Assembly (NCBI RefSeq): GCF_949628215.1
Contig: NC_134286.1
Location: 1,116,001 to 1,180,000, forward strand
Reading direction: 5' to 3'
DNA from: Phalacrocorax aristotelis
Taxonomy: Eukaryota; Chordata; Aves; Suliformes; Phalacrocoracidae
Length of the DNA stretch: 64,000 nt
The notes beneath the pieces were generated by a model that saw nothing but the letters and a program-made list of their open reading frames with translations, had not been told where the DNA came from and ran no database searches. Of this stretch, positions 26,301 to 37,125 are shown piece after piece (positions within the stretch are counted from its first letter, which is position 1; each line of letters starts with the position of its first letter). Both the position numbers and the translations under genes were made by a program.

Positions 26301-29300
26301 AGCCGCGCTCAGTGGCACAGGTGTGAACAGCGTCTCTATACAAGGTGTGCAAGAGAGGGCAGTGAACGGAACTGCAGCGCAGTAAACGGAAAGGCAGCGC
26401 TACAACTCCGAGTTCTTCAGAGGCCAGGGGACAACTGCAGTCATAACTGGAAAAACCCCACAGACAACAGCTGTAAAGAGAGATTCATTTCCTCTGCCAC
26501 CACCCTCTCCAAACATGCAGACGGTCGTAACACGCCTTGCAGGAGAGACAGCTTGGTTACAAGGCCAGCTCACAGGTCTAAGGAACTTTCAGTTCTAAGG
26601 CCTGTAAGAGTTGCTGGATGGCTTTGGGTAAATCATTAACCACCCCACATTTCTGCTTCTCCATCTGAAAGAGGTCTATCCTCTCCAACAGCCTCCCAGG
26701 CAAGGGAATGGAGGGGGAGGAATGTCTTTGTTTCAGTTAGCCAAAGTCTGAATGGGAAATCACTCACCAACTGCCACCACAACCATCTGACACGTGGGAT
26801 GGAAGGCTGCCGTCAAGGTCACTGCTTTTGATTTCCTAGAAATTGCTTGCTGCAGCAAGGCTATACCGAAGCAGATCTGCAGGCTAGCTCTGCCACCCTG
26901 TGTCTGCTGCAAGATGTGCTTTCTTAATAGTTCATAAAATATACACATCTGTTCCTAGGTCAGGCACAGCAAGTAGAAATGAAGCCCAGAGACATGTGGC
27001 AGCTCATGTTCTACCTAAGCTGGGACTCCTGGAGTCTGTGCTAAGGCTGTGAACCTAGTACTGCTCTCAGTACAGTAGCTACAGCAACCTACAGCTCCAG
27101 ATGGGGTGATCTGCCTTCCCAGGAAATGTATTCCACACAAATTGCGGGCACGTATTTTGACAAGAAATCCCACGTTTTCCTTAGCCACCTCCCCAACACA
27201 GACTAGAGACTCCCAAACACTGCCCTAGCCCATCAGCCTCGTGCTTACCTGCCTGCCTCACTCAGCTGTTTCCCACTGCTTTGGTCGAGCCCTGAAGGTC
27301 CATAGTCCCACTGCACTTCCTTTGCAGCTATATAGTATTTCCGAACTTTCCCTTCCAGGGTGGGTGCTGGAGCTTGCCGAGAACAGGGCCGGACTTCAAA
27401 GAGTGCCCCCATCCCAGCTGTGCAAGACACGGTGGAGGACACACATGCTTAACCCCTCTCAGACTGTTTGACCAGGCAATAAACACCATCCCACATTCCT
27501 ACCACAAACTGGACGTTCCTCTGCTGCTGTCCCAAAGGCACATGGCTGGGAAAAGGTGATTAGGTGGCTCCCACAGCAAGGGGTTTGTGATAGTTCGCAG
27601 AGCTTCTTACCTTAGATATCAGATGCTGTGGAAGTATGGACAGGGAGCGAATAGAGCCTTCTGCTATCCCCCCCATGTACCACGTAAGTGCCTCTTAACA
27701 GGGACAAGAGTTCTTACGGCACTGCCTCATCTTAGCTTTCAGCTGTACCAAACTTACTGTCTTCACCACCGATCAACATGGACCATCATACAGTGGTACA
27801 AGTCACCCCCAGTAAGTCTGGCCTGCACTGTAATGATCAATCCGCCCCAATTTATACAAGGCAAGGAGTGACCCCATTCATCTGGGGACGTTTTTACTGG
27901 GAATCCTGCCCAAGGCACTGCCCCCTACCACACTGTACGTCACGGGCCCACCCGGGGAGAAAAAAAGGGAGGCTGCATAGTATGGGGCATATTCCAACCT
28001 CTGCCTTACCTTGTATGTGATCATTGATCTGACAGCTCAGTAGCCATCTCCCAGAGTTACTGGGGATCATGTCTGCTGTAACAAAAGTGGCTGGGAAGAG
28101 GCTGGCCACGTCTGTCCTGTGGCCTCGAATATTGATCACTTGTCCATGAAAGTAGGCTGTATGAATATCAATTTCATTGCCCATCCCGAAGAGATGCCAT
28201 GAAATGTAATCCCCAGCACACATTATCACGTCAGGGAGGTTCCCAAACACATAGCCATTAATAGCTGCAAAACCAAGCAAGCCAAAATCAGAGATTAGAA
28301 AAGGGGCTGTCAGAGCTGCTGTCAGCAGGCCACAGTACAGGCAAGTTTGAAGACGGACCTAACCAGAACTCTTCTTCCTCTTCCCGTTCTGGAGAGCCCA
28401 GCTCCACAATTCATTCCTAAAATGTATTCAGGATCTCCAAACAACTAACAAAGGCCCACTCAAGCCAAAGATTAATTTAAAGTAACACTTTTTTCTGGAG
28501 TTGCTACACTGCCCCTGTCATATTGTTTACCTAGCACACAGTCTTGGAGCTTGCTGCCTCCTGCCTCCCCTCCGCCCACACCCTGGCATACACCAGCACA
28601 CAGTGCCTTTCAAGACACCAGAGCACTGACACCCCTGGAGTGCCTGGGCAGAGTCAGTGGCTTCACAAAGGTGACACTGACCATGCATTTTGTTGCTCTC
28701 CTGGAATTCCTCCTCCTCTTTGTCTACGGAGCCTGGATCTGTGCAGAACAATGCTATGTTCTCATCCAGGTACCAGCTTAGGTTCTCATCCACCACACTG
28801 AACATCAGAAAGAAATCAATGTCCACGTCCTGGCGTCTCTGAGAATTGCCAGTCAGTGTACCTAGGGTGAAAGAAAAGATGAATGATTACCCGCCCATGC
28901 AGAACAGCAGACATCAGTCAAGGGATTAAAACTCTTACCACACAAATTAGAGACAGATGCTTTCCCCACCACCCTAGCACAGCTCACTGCAGAGTTCTAG
29001 CAAGCCCACTCTTTTCTAATATATCCCTGCTGATGTGCTTCTCATTCCCAAGCAGCTCTGCCACTGCATGGCTGAACTGCACCACCTTCAAGTGTTCTTA
29101 CTCCTGCCGAAATCACACAGTCCCCATTTTTTAAATACACAAACTAGTTCTTGGACAAGATTCCTGCTTTTAATATGGATTCAGACAGCGCGCTCAGATC
29201 AAGAGGCCTACAAGCTCACCTGCCCCGCCACCAACATATAAAGATAATGTCATAACCCAGCTAGAACATGGGTACTGTCTTCTCCAGTCATGCTGCATTC

Positions 29301-32300
29301 TCCCATGAAGCTGGGAGCTGCCCACCAGAGTATCTTCTCATCCTGTCTTTGTTCAAGTCACCACAAAATCTTCACAGTATGAAACTGCAGCCCTCAGCTG
29401 CTTCCTCTTGGAGTTTTTACCTTTTTTGCATGTAAGTAATGGCCCAATTAATCCAGATGCAATGTCCCTTGGTGCATCAATATGAGAGTGGTAGATCCAG
29501 GTCAAGCAGTTTGGGTCATCAGCAGTTGGGCTGTGATCTTCAGGGACAGTCCAAGTATAGGTGTAATTCTGTCCTGGGAAAACAGCATCATCCCTCTTCT
29601 GATCCTGGGGGGACCTATCAGGATACAGGGATCCTAGAACAATTGAGCAACCACAACATCCATTCAAGAAGAGCAGAGATGTCCACACATGTAACCTTAC
29701 ACTGAGCTGCTCTCACTCAGCAGAGAGCTGCACAGGTATACTTGGGTAGCAAATTTCAAAGCAAGACTCACCATCCCAAGGCTTAAACAGTGTTTCATCA
29801 TTATTCTTTCAAAGAGAAACTGAGGCACAGAGCCATTGTAAGGCAACTGGCCCAGTACACAGGTCAGCACATGGCTGACAGTCATCAGAAAGATGATTCC
29901 CAATCTGCGTACTGCTGCTTTGCCTTCAACTCTGCGACGAGCCACAGTCAGCCTCTCTACAATCTCTAGGGTTGCTTCAAATAGCAGTTCTTTGATCTCA
30001 TACCTCACCATTCTTGTGAATTCCCTGAAGCTCATCGCACTCATGACTCTCGTACTACAGCACTTCAGATAATGAATACAGCTCTTTTGCCTCTGCCCCA
30101 CTCTCCCACTAGCAAGCTTTGAAGGTTCTTCTAAAGTGAAGAAATCTGGGCTGTGTACTGTAATGCCCAGGTCAGGAGACTACTCCCAGACCTATGAACC
30201 TGCTAACCCAACACCGGTGCCTTCACTGAACACCTAAGCGCAGTTGCTTTCCAGCAATATAGCTTTGGGCTAACCAAGTCTGCGGCTTTACAGACATCTT
30301 TCCTCAGCACATACTCCTGAGTTCCCAGCGAGAAAAAAATCTGTCCCTTTTATGGCAGCGGCTCATTTACCTTCAGAGTCCTTTTCGTAGAAAACACCAT
30401 GAGGATGGATTGTATACGGTCGACTAGCAAAGTTTTTTAGGTGTACTTTAATGGTATCCCCCACTTCTGCTCGGATGACAGGCCCAAGGAATCCCAGCCA
30501 GCCAGGCTTGGGAATCTCAGTGGTGTAGGTGGAGTCAGTGTATTGCTTATAGACAGACTTCTTGTACGTGCTTCCCACCCTGTCTTTGCCAGGCTGGAGG
30601 AATATTGAGGCCTTGCTGTTAAATTGAGAAAAGGGAAAGGCACTGTGAGTCACGTGTTACATAAAACAGCTGGTCGATAACCCAGTAGAGTGACAATGAC
30701 ACACAACTTCCCCAGGTAAGCCCGAAAGCTTTGCCATTACAGAGGCAGCATGCGCGAAGTCATCCGTGAACTCCCTCCTCCCGCACCTCTGACTGCGGGG
30801 GCAGCGCTACCCGTGTCCGCTTCAGAAACGGGCAGCGCTGGCCGTTAGACTTGTCTGCTTTCTGAGCGTGTGAAACACAACGGGGCACATCAGCACATTA
30901 ACAGCTGGGTGAGCCTGGGACCACAGCCACCAGCACGGCCAGGCGCCTCCCCCTGCTGCACTGCATGGCCGCAGCCCTGTCCTCGTCCCTGCATGGACAC
31001 AAAGTGCACCCCTGAACCATGCAGCACAAACAAGGAGCGGGAAGGACGGCGCTTCTCTGACAACCACGTGCAGGGGACACAGGGAAGAGAAGCCCTTCTT
31101 ACGCCTGGCTTCAGCCTTCACTGGCCTTTTAGAAACTCACTTCAAAGCCTCCAAGGCATTTGCAGCTAATTCACAGGGGAGGGCTGATCTCCTGAGCTCT
31201 CTGGCCAAAACTCACAGCCTAAAAGACACTTTCCTACTCAACAAATTCTGCATTACTTGTAGAACAGCAGACAAGTCAGGCAGGTACATACCCAGCACAT
31301 AACCAGCTTCTGGAGTTAAAACCTCATACAGGTACTAAAGTTCAACTCATGAGTATATTTGCCCTTTATGGCTAATTCTTAGTAGATAAGAGATGAATCA
31401 TGGTCCAGGTATTAGTGGGACCAGCCTAAATGAGAGCTGAGGTTACTCCTCCCACTTCCCCCTTAGCATCAATGACCCTGCAGTCATATAAGTAGCCCAG
31501 AAATACAGGCAAACTCTAACACGTATCTCCAGAAGATGAACAGTTGAGACCAAGCCGTGAAGCACCAAGCCCTTGTAATTCAGAATCGTGAAGGGCCGGG
31601 CTCTAGTTGTGCAAGCTAGAGCTCAACCCTTTGCGAAGTCATTCCTGCACAGCCACTATTAGCAAAGAATTTACAAATAATTCATACTTCATTTTGCAGA
31701 CCTCTTTTCCACCCCCCCACATAGTCCACTTCTTCCCAGCAAAAAAATTCTTCAAGCATTTTACTACCTCCTTCATTCATATCAATATCACATCCTTATT
31801 GCTAGCGATTTGGTTTCTGCAGTCATGGTACAGATAAGTCCCATTAGCTAATGCAGTGACAGAACAGTTTTTAAGTTTAGTGGCCTTGAATTTCATTTCC
31901 TTCTCTTCATGTATTATAAGAGAAAGCAAACAAAAAATCACTGCATTCATTATCACTGCAGGAATCAGCAATAACATCTTTATTAACCTGAATTTTGGGG
32001 GGGGTTCCTTTTCTGTGAACTAATTTAAGCCTATTCAGCATCTCCAGAGAACAGAGACTTTTCCATGCTGAACTGACAGACCTTGATATTTTGCTGTGGC
32101 GCCCTCCTATTCATGCTGTGCTGTTGCTGAACAATATGTATAAATCCAAGCGTTATTTATCATGGAGGGGTAAATGACAGAGCAGGTCAAGAAATACCAG
32201 TTATTTGCCATACAAAATGGGGGGGGAGCAGGGGAGGGAAAGCACAAGTGCCTTTAAAAAGCTGAGAAAAGCTATGCCAAAAAAACCAACCAACCAAACA

Positions 32301-33070
32301 AAAAAACCCATAACCAGACAAGAAAAAAACAAATAAAAAAACCACTGAAGAAGTTTGGTGTTTTGAAAACTAAAACCAAAACCTCTTTTTGTAGTGACTC
32401 AAAGTAATTTCTACAGTTTCCAGGTTTACTTTTGCAACAAAAATGTTTTTCAAACAACCCCTAAAATTCCACGCAGTGAGTTCCACTAAGTCTAAGGCTT
32501 GAAATGCCATTCAAACAAAACCAATCCAGCTCTGTCAAGTCATTTACATCAAGAGGTGAAAAGTCATCATGCCTCAGGATACACAAGCTGATCACCAGCT
32601 GGAACTAAGAAAAATGAAACCCCAGGGCAGAGCATTGCACAATCTGTTCTATTACGGAGTGTTTGTACTTCTCTCTAGTGTGCAGGCTCTGGTCACTAGA
32701 TGCTCCATTAAACTGACTGCACATTTTCCCACTGATACAGTTTCTATGTTCCTACGATAAAACAAGTTAAACATTAAGCTCATAAAGAACAGACATCTAT
32801 GAGGTCGTGTCTCTTGCTTGCTTAGAAGCCCCAGAATACTTGCACGAAATTACTCAAAGTTACTATTTTAAGCCAGTACCGGACTAAATTCTTCTAGAAC
32901 GAAACATACAGGTCATGTGCGATGCTTTGGTTAGCGAGTACATTCTTCCCTGTCGGAGCATAGTTCCAGTGCACCTCGCTGATCCCCAGGTAATAGACTC
33001 GGGTGACACCTCCAGCAAACGTGGGTGGTAGCGTTTGGATGTAAAGCAGCAGCCACCAAAACAATCCCAT
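11083..33070 (-). CDS. HEPH: Hephaestin, membrane-bound multicopper ferroxidase (19 coding exons)
   Basis: Oxidises ferrous to ferric iron at the cell surface, working with the iron exporter ferroportin (family knowledge). Coding exons in transcript order: 33070-32910, 30615-30371, 29633-29421, 28861-28682, 28264-28010, 27417-27249, 26054-25915, 23965-23834, 23242-23031, 21363-21213, 20906-20694, 19876-19666, 19401-19262, 18367-18236, 17261-17155, 16409-16184, 14710-14571, 14186-14024, 11327-11083. They total 3,435 nt, every junction keeps phase, and the product is 1,144 residues (human about 1,158). Six cupredoxin domains are visible. Trinuclear copper ligands are H124/H126, H184/H186, H1000/H1002 and H1042/H1044. 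Type 1 sites show C344-H349-M354, C697-H702-M707 and H997-C1043-H1048-M1053. A C-terminal membrane helix separates it from soluble ceruloplasmin. The paralogue HEPHL1 is less likely given the HSF3 and VSIG4 neighbours. The gene looks intact. Confidence 0.95.
13228..13263 (+). repeat. A-rich simple repeat
   Basis: A-run interrupted by single C's, of type (A)nC, in the last HEPH intron. It may be a decayed poly(A) tail, but no retroposon body is recognisable in front of it. Confidence 0.8.
19000..19075 (+). mobile_element. MIR-like SINE fragment
   Basis: ATACTTTGCCCGAGACACA, then GGCAGGCATGAGAACCCAG and TCTTC, follow the MIR order of 'acttgcccaaggtcaca', 'ggcagag..gaacccag', 'tct'. It lies in HEPH intron 13. 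Diverged, so moderately uncertain. Confidence 0.5.
26611..26680 (-). mobile_element. MIR-like SINE fragment, antisense
   Basis: GGCTTTGGGTAAATCATTAACC and TTCTGCTTCTCCATCTGAAAG match in order the reverse-complement MIR pattern (cttgggcaagtca-ttaacc ... cctcatctgtaaaa). It is in HEPH intron 6 between coding exons at 27249 and 26054. Confidence 0.5.
29814..29905 (+). mobile_element. Ancient MIR/CORE-SINE-like fragment
   Basis: GAAACTGAGGCACAGAG followed by a worn copy of the 'aact-ggccca-gtcacaca-g' core and a terminal GATTCCCAATC follows the MIR consensus order. It lies in HEPH intron 2 and explains the 134-codon open frame on the opposite strand. Identification is from memory of the consensus. 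Confidence 0.6.
32278..32342 (+). repeat. A/AC-rich simple repeat
   Basis: Irregular AAAAAC/CCAA units over 65 bp in HEPH intron 1 (between coding exons 1 and 2). Confidence 0.75.
32910..33070 (-). CDS. HEPH: HEPH first coding exon: signal peptide and start of domain 1
   Basis: The chosen start is the ATG at 33070-33068. It opens a hydrophobic leader ([13 protein letters not shown]) of roughly 20 residues, followed by the first cupredoxin strand containing TRVYYLGI. An in-frame GTG lies upstream, but no ATG does. The exon ends in CT|GTATGT, and the C of the next exon completes a leucine codon. A good acceptor (CCCAAATAG) lies at 33107-33109, so the exon probably carries 36 nt of 5'UTR and at least one non-coding exon lies further upstream. 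Confidence 0.85.
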
Positions 33071-33429
33071 CGTAGCCTGGAGTGAAGGCACTTTTGGAGG
33101 TTACACCTATTTGGGAGAAAAGAAAAACAAAGGTAATGGAACAGAAGAAGAATACAAGCACGTGGCTTGAAGGTATTGGACGTTTTGAGGGGGTATGAAG
33201 GGATCACAGAAGTCCTATTGGGATCATTACTCACATATCCAGGAAGGAAATCACTCCTATAACAAAATTAAGGCACAAGGTGGATGGAGACTATGCCTTC
33301 CTGATCAGCCCCCAATACCAAACGCGCTTCTCATAACAGTTTGATTAACCTTTTCTCTTTGTCTGTAGTTCTCTTCCAAATGCTTTGTTCCATCATGTTG
33401 AGAAAATACTGCTAGTTCAGAAATTTCAG

Positions 33430-33560
33430 TAAGCGAGGTGAACGGATTCACAGCGAGCGCTGCGTTAGCAGAAAAGGCACCTGTAAATCCTGCGCGCTGC
33501 GTAACAGCCGCCCTAGGGCGGCGGGGTCCTGAGCAGAGAGTGCCACGCGCACTGGAATTT
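33430..33560. promoter_or_regulatory. Small CpG-rich patch just upstream of HEPH coding exon 1
   Basis: About 130 bp with clustered CpGs in otherwise AT-rich DNA, 330 bp upstream of the first HEPH coding exon. It contains a 16-bp perfect palindrome (33507-33522). A GT donor at 33234-33233 on the minus strand would allow a short non-coding exon to start here. It may be an alternative HEPH promoter; no direct evidence. Confidence 0.35.
33507..33522. repeat. 16-bp perfect palindrome
   Basis: GCCGCCCTAGGGCGGC reads the same on both strands. It sits inside the small CpG-rich patch upstream of HEPH coding exon 1. It could bind a dimeric factor; function unknown. Confidence 0.85.
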
Positions 33561-36500
33561 CAGGTGACTCATTTTTCACCACCTCTGATGGCCCAGGTCA
33601 TCTTACAGGACCACATACAACGCTCAGGAAAATAATCCTGAGCAAGTACCTTTATATTTTGAAGCGTTGCCAAGATCTCATTTCTACTAAGCCATCTGAG
33701 GAAGTATGATTTAGTCACTCTGAAGTAATTTTAAATTTTCACCTCTTTAAAGATTGCTCTTAGAGAGTGGTTCTCTGTAACCCAGGGAGTGCACCTCAGA
33801 TGGGCTACACAAGGCTTTTTACTTAGTCTAGTCTGATTAAATATTCTCCCCATGACTTAGATCACGAAGTAAGGAGCTTACTCATAAAGCTTCCAATCGA
33901 TACCGAGCTTGGTGTGAATAAGCACCAGAAATACTCTAACGAGAGATCCAGGGGAAGTTGCAGAAATTGTCTGAAATAATCAAAACACAATTCTGAACAC
34001 AAGTTCAAAGAACTACCTGTATGAAGGAGAAACTGGTGCAACATGGGGCAGCAGAATTACACCAAAGGATAAGAAAATAGCTTAGAGTTAAAAAAATGCA
34101 TGACAAACTAAAAAACCCACATGACAATGCTTAAGGAGGACCTCACCCAGTGACAGAATTAACAAAGCTGAAGCTGGATGTAACCAATAATCAAACAGCC
34201 ATCTGAACCAAATGTCCAGTTCTTGACACAACAGCAACTTGGAAAACATTCAGCAGAGAGGAACAGAAAGCAAGAGAATTAGAAAAATGTAACCTAGCAA
34301 GAAAGCTTAAAGGAATCAGTTTTCTTTAACTTCAGAAAGGGATGGTGACATAACACCGTGTCAGACACAGAAAGGTTTTTTTTTTTTATAAAGAGGCTGT
34401 CATTATTTATTTTCCCCTGTCTTTGGTAAAAGCAACATGAATGTATCAGGTTTATTTGCAGCAAAGCTGGATATTCTGTAAGCTTTCAGCTAGTACAGTG
34501 TCACACCAGAACAGCTTTCTCAGAGAAGCTGCAAAAGCTCGTACCATATCCGACACCCAATATGTAGGATTCAACCCCAGTACGTGGCAATGGACTAGAG
34601 ACCTTCCAAACCTCTATTTCTGAGCATGCTGTGCTATCCTCAGAAGCTAAATAATCAAGTATTACTGATTCCAAAGAGTCATTAAATTGCAAAGCTGAGA
34701 GAAAGCAATTCTCAACTTGGAAAAGCCTTCCTTCCCTCCTTCCTCAAAAGGGAGCTGTAAGGATCTTTAAATCCAAGATGGTTTTGACCCATCAACACAG
34801 CATCACTCTGCTCCAGCAGCTCCACCAGCAAGCTCTCCAGAAGGTACTGGTCACACACCTGAACACACTCAGGTACAGAACAGCCCCCTCCCCATGGCAC
34901 TTGCTGAGCGGGGACGATGGCAGAACGCTGGCTCAACCCTGCTGCTGCACGCCGTGCCCTAACCTCGCCGACCTTACCCTCTACTACCGCTGCTCCAGCA
35001 ACCGCTGCTGTTCAGAGAGGTGAAGGACCTGCACCGACCCACTCGTTCTGTGCCAATAAAGAGGTTTCAAAGTAAGGAGCTCAGAAAGCTGCACCCGTGC
35101 TGAACACACACATGCCATAACAGCAAAAGGCCGTGGGGACAGCAACAAGGAAAGACAAAGCTGGCAGTGCCAGCCCTCAGCCTGAAACCTCCCATCCCGT
35201 CAGCACACGCCCTGCTGGGAAGGGCAGGGGGATGCTTTTGACTCAGCCAAAGAAGTGGCCTTCTTGTCAACACGGGTCAAAGTCTGTAGGAGCAGCTTTC
35301 TGCAGAAAGCGTGCCCAGTGGCTGTCCCCAAGGACCGAAGCAGCCGAGCCTGGGGAGCCAGTGGGCACTAATTTTTACATCCTACCACGCTAACAGTTTT
35401 TGTGAGCAATATCAAATCCTAGGAAAGGGCAAAGCTTAGACTTTATACCAAGGACAAACAGCAACTCTTAAAGTTGGTTGTGTAAACTGCCTACTGAGAC
35501 AAATCCCGGCTGCGCCAGCCCACTATTCCAACATGGCAGAGCCCCTGCTTACCACAATGAAGCTCCCCACTGCAGCATCAGTCAACTTATCAGATAGATC
35601 AGACTCAACCAGAAGTTATGGCCATCTAAATGCCTTGCGAATGTGCTCTAGCATTCAAAAAAAAAAATCAAGGACCAAGTCTTTGGGACAGCCTTACTGA
35701 GGCTTTACAGGAGCCCCGTCTGGACCTCCAGGTGCAGTTTGATCACGATGTTGCACGTAACTCTGTGGCAACTTTAGGAAAGAGCAAAACAACACCACTT
35801 AACGAAGATTCAGCAGGCTAGACCGATTCTGTTCTCACATTCTCTTTACAGTCACTAGTCACCATTTAGTTACTCTGCTAGTGCAAGGTAAAGGAAAGCA
35901 ACAACCTCAAACTCATTCCAAAAAGTTAATCTTTCTTTGAAATATATGTCTTGTTCAAGGGGGAAAAAAAAAAAGCCAACCCCAACTTTGTATCACGTTC
36001 ATCCCTGAACCTCAATACTTTATACTCCCAGACTTCCCTTGGCCGATTCACTAATAGCACAGGAGTCACAAGTGAACAGAAAACTGGATTTCAGTCCCCG
36101 GGGTCGCTAACCAGCTTCCACGTTATCAAGGCAGAGGGACTGGCCGCGGGGCCCCTTCCTGACCCTTGGCTGCAGAGCAGCCCCTGCCCAAGAAAGAGGT
36201 GGAAGAAAGCGTTAGACGAGGAGGGAGACCATGGCGTCCCTTACGTGCGGAGCGGGGCCGGCGCGGGCGGTGCGGGCAGGCGAGCGCGTCAGCCGGGAGG
36301 CATCTCCGGGAGCGGGAGCCTGCGGGGGTAAGATGCACCAGCGGCGGAGGGGCAAAGTCTGGGCTGTAAAACGGGGCGCTGCCCGCCCGCCCCCGCCCTC
36401 CCGGGCCCCGCTCCCCGCCGTGCACGGGGAGCCCGGGCCGCCCCCAGCCGCCGCCGCCCCGCCGGGAAGCGCACCTGCCCGCCCCGCCCGGCGCCGGGCT

Positions 36501-36633
36501 CGGTGTCCCGGGCTCGGAGCGCCGCGGCCCGGCCAGGTAACGGGGCGGGAGAAAGGCTCGGCCCCCCCGGCGCGGCGAGTCCCCGGGGTCTCGGCGCAGG
36601 GCCGGAACTCGGCCCGTGGCCACCGGCACCTAC

Positions 36634-36800
36634 CTGCCCGGTGGGCGGGGCGGGAGGCGGTGGGACACGGCCCGGCCCGGCCCGGCCCTCCCCGCGCCAA
36701 CGGGCCCTCCCCAGGGAGGCAGCAGGGCTGGTGGGCGGCCCCTTTAACGGCGGCCGGTGATGTCACGGGGCCGCGCTCCGCGCTCCCTCGGGAGCACAAC
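36634..36800 (-). other. HEPH: Candidate non-coding first exon of HEPH
   Basis: Minus-strand sequence inside the CpG island ending in GGGCAG|GTAGGT, close to the ideal donor. Splicing to the acceptor at 33107 would remove a 3.5-kb intron. The upper boundary is a guess, since no transcript start can be read from sequence. A competing candidate is the CpG-rich patch near 33,430-33,560 with a donor AT|GTGAGT at 33235/33234. Confidence 0.35.
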
Positions 36801-36995
36801 AACAGTCACGCTCGCAGCCGCCGGGCGGGGCGGGCCACGGGGCGGGGCCGCCTAGAGGGGCAGGGCCAGGAGGCACGCACCAGTGAGCGGGCTCCCCGGG
36901 CCTGAGGCAACGCCCCGCCCCGCGCGGCGTCACGGCCGCCGTTGGCCGCCCCGCCCTCCCCAGCCCGTTGCACGAGCGCGCGGCCCGGCCCGAGG

Positions 36996-37125
36996 ATGCG
37001 GGAAGGGCCGGCGCTGCCCCCCCCCCGCCGCCGCCGCCGGCGCCGCCCCGGTGCCCGGCTTCCTGGCCAAGCTCTGGGCGCTGGTGGAGGACCCGCACAG
37101 CGACGACGTAATCTGCTGGAGCAGG
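36996..37125 (+). CDS. HSF3: HSF3 exon 1 with apparent +1 frameshift in a poly-C run
   Basis: The ATG at 36996 has A at -3 and reads MREGPALP, the start I recall for avian HSF3. The DNA-binding domain that follows ([15 protein letters not shown]) is in a different frame: its TTC codon begins at 37060, 64 nt from the ATG rather than 63 or 66. Between them lie ten C's (37017-37026) and a GCC-rich stretch. Nine C's would restore the frame. No in-frame ATG lies upstream in the domain's frame. The exon ends AGG|GTGAGG at 37125, phase 0. Confidence 0.8.

Noticed and set aside
29697-30101. 134-codon minus-strand open frame
   Set aside because: It runs through a MIR-like SINE in HEPH intron 2 and resembles no protein I know.
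11083-33070. Ceruloplasmin or HEPHL1 as the identity of the copper oxidase gene
   Set aside because: Ceruloplasmin lacks the C-terminal membrane helix seen here, and the HSF3 and VSIG4 neighbours fit the HEPH locus better than HEPHL1.
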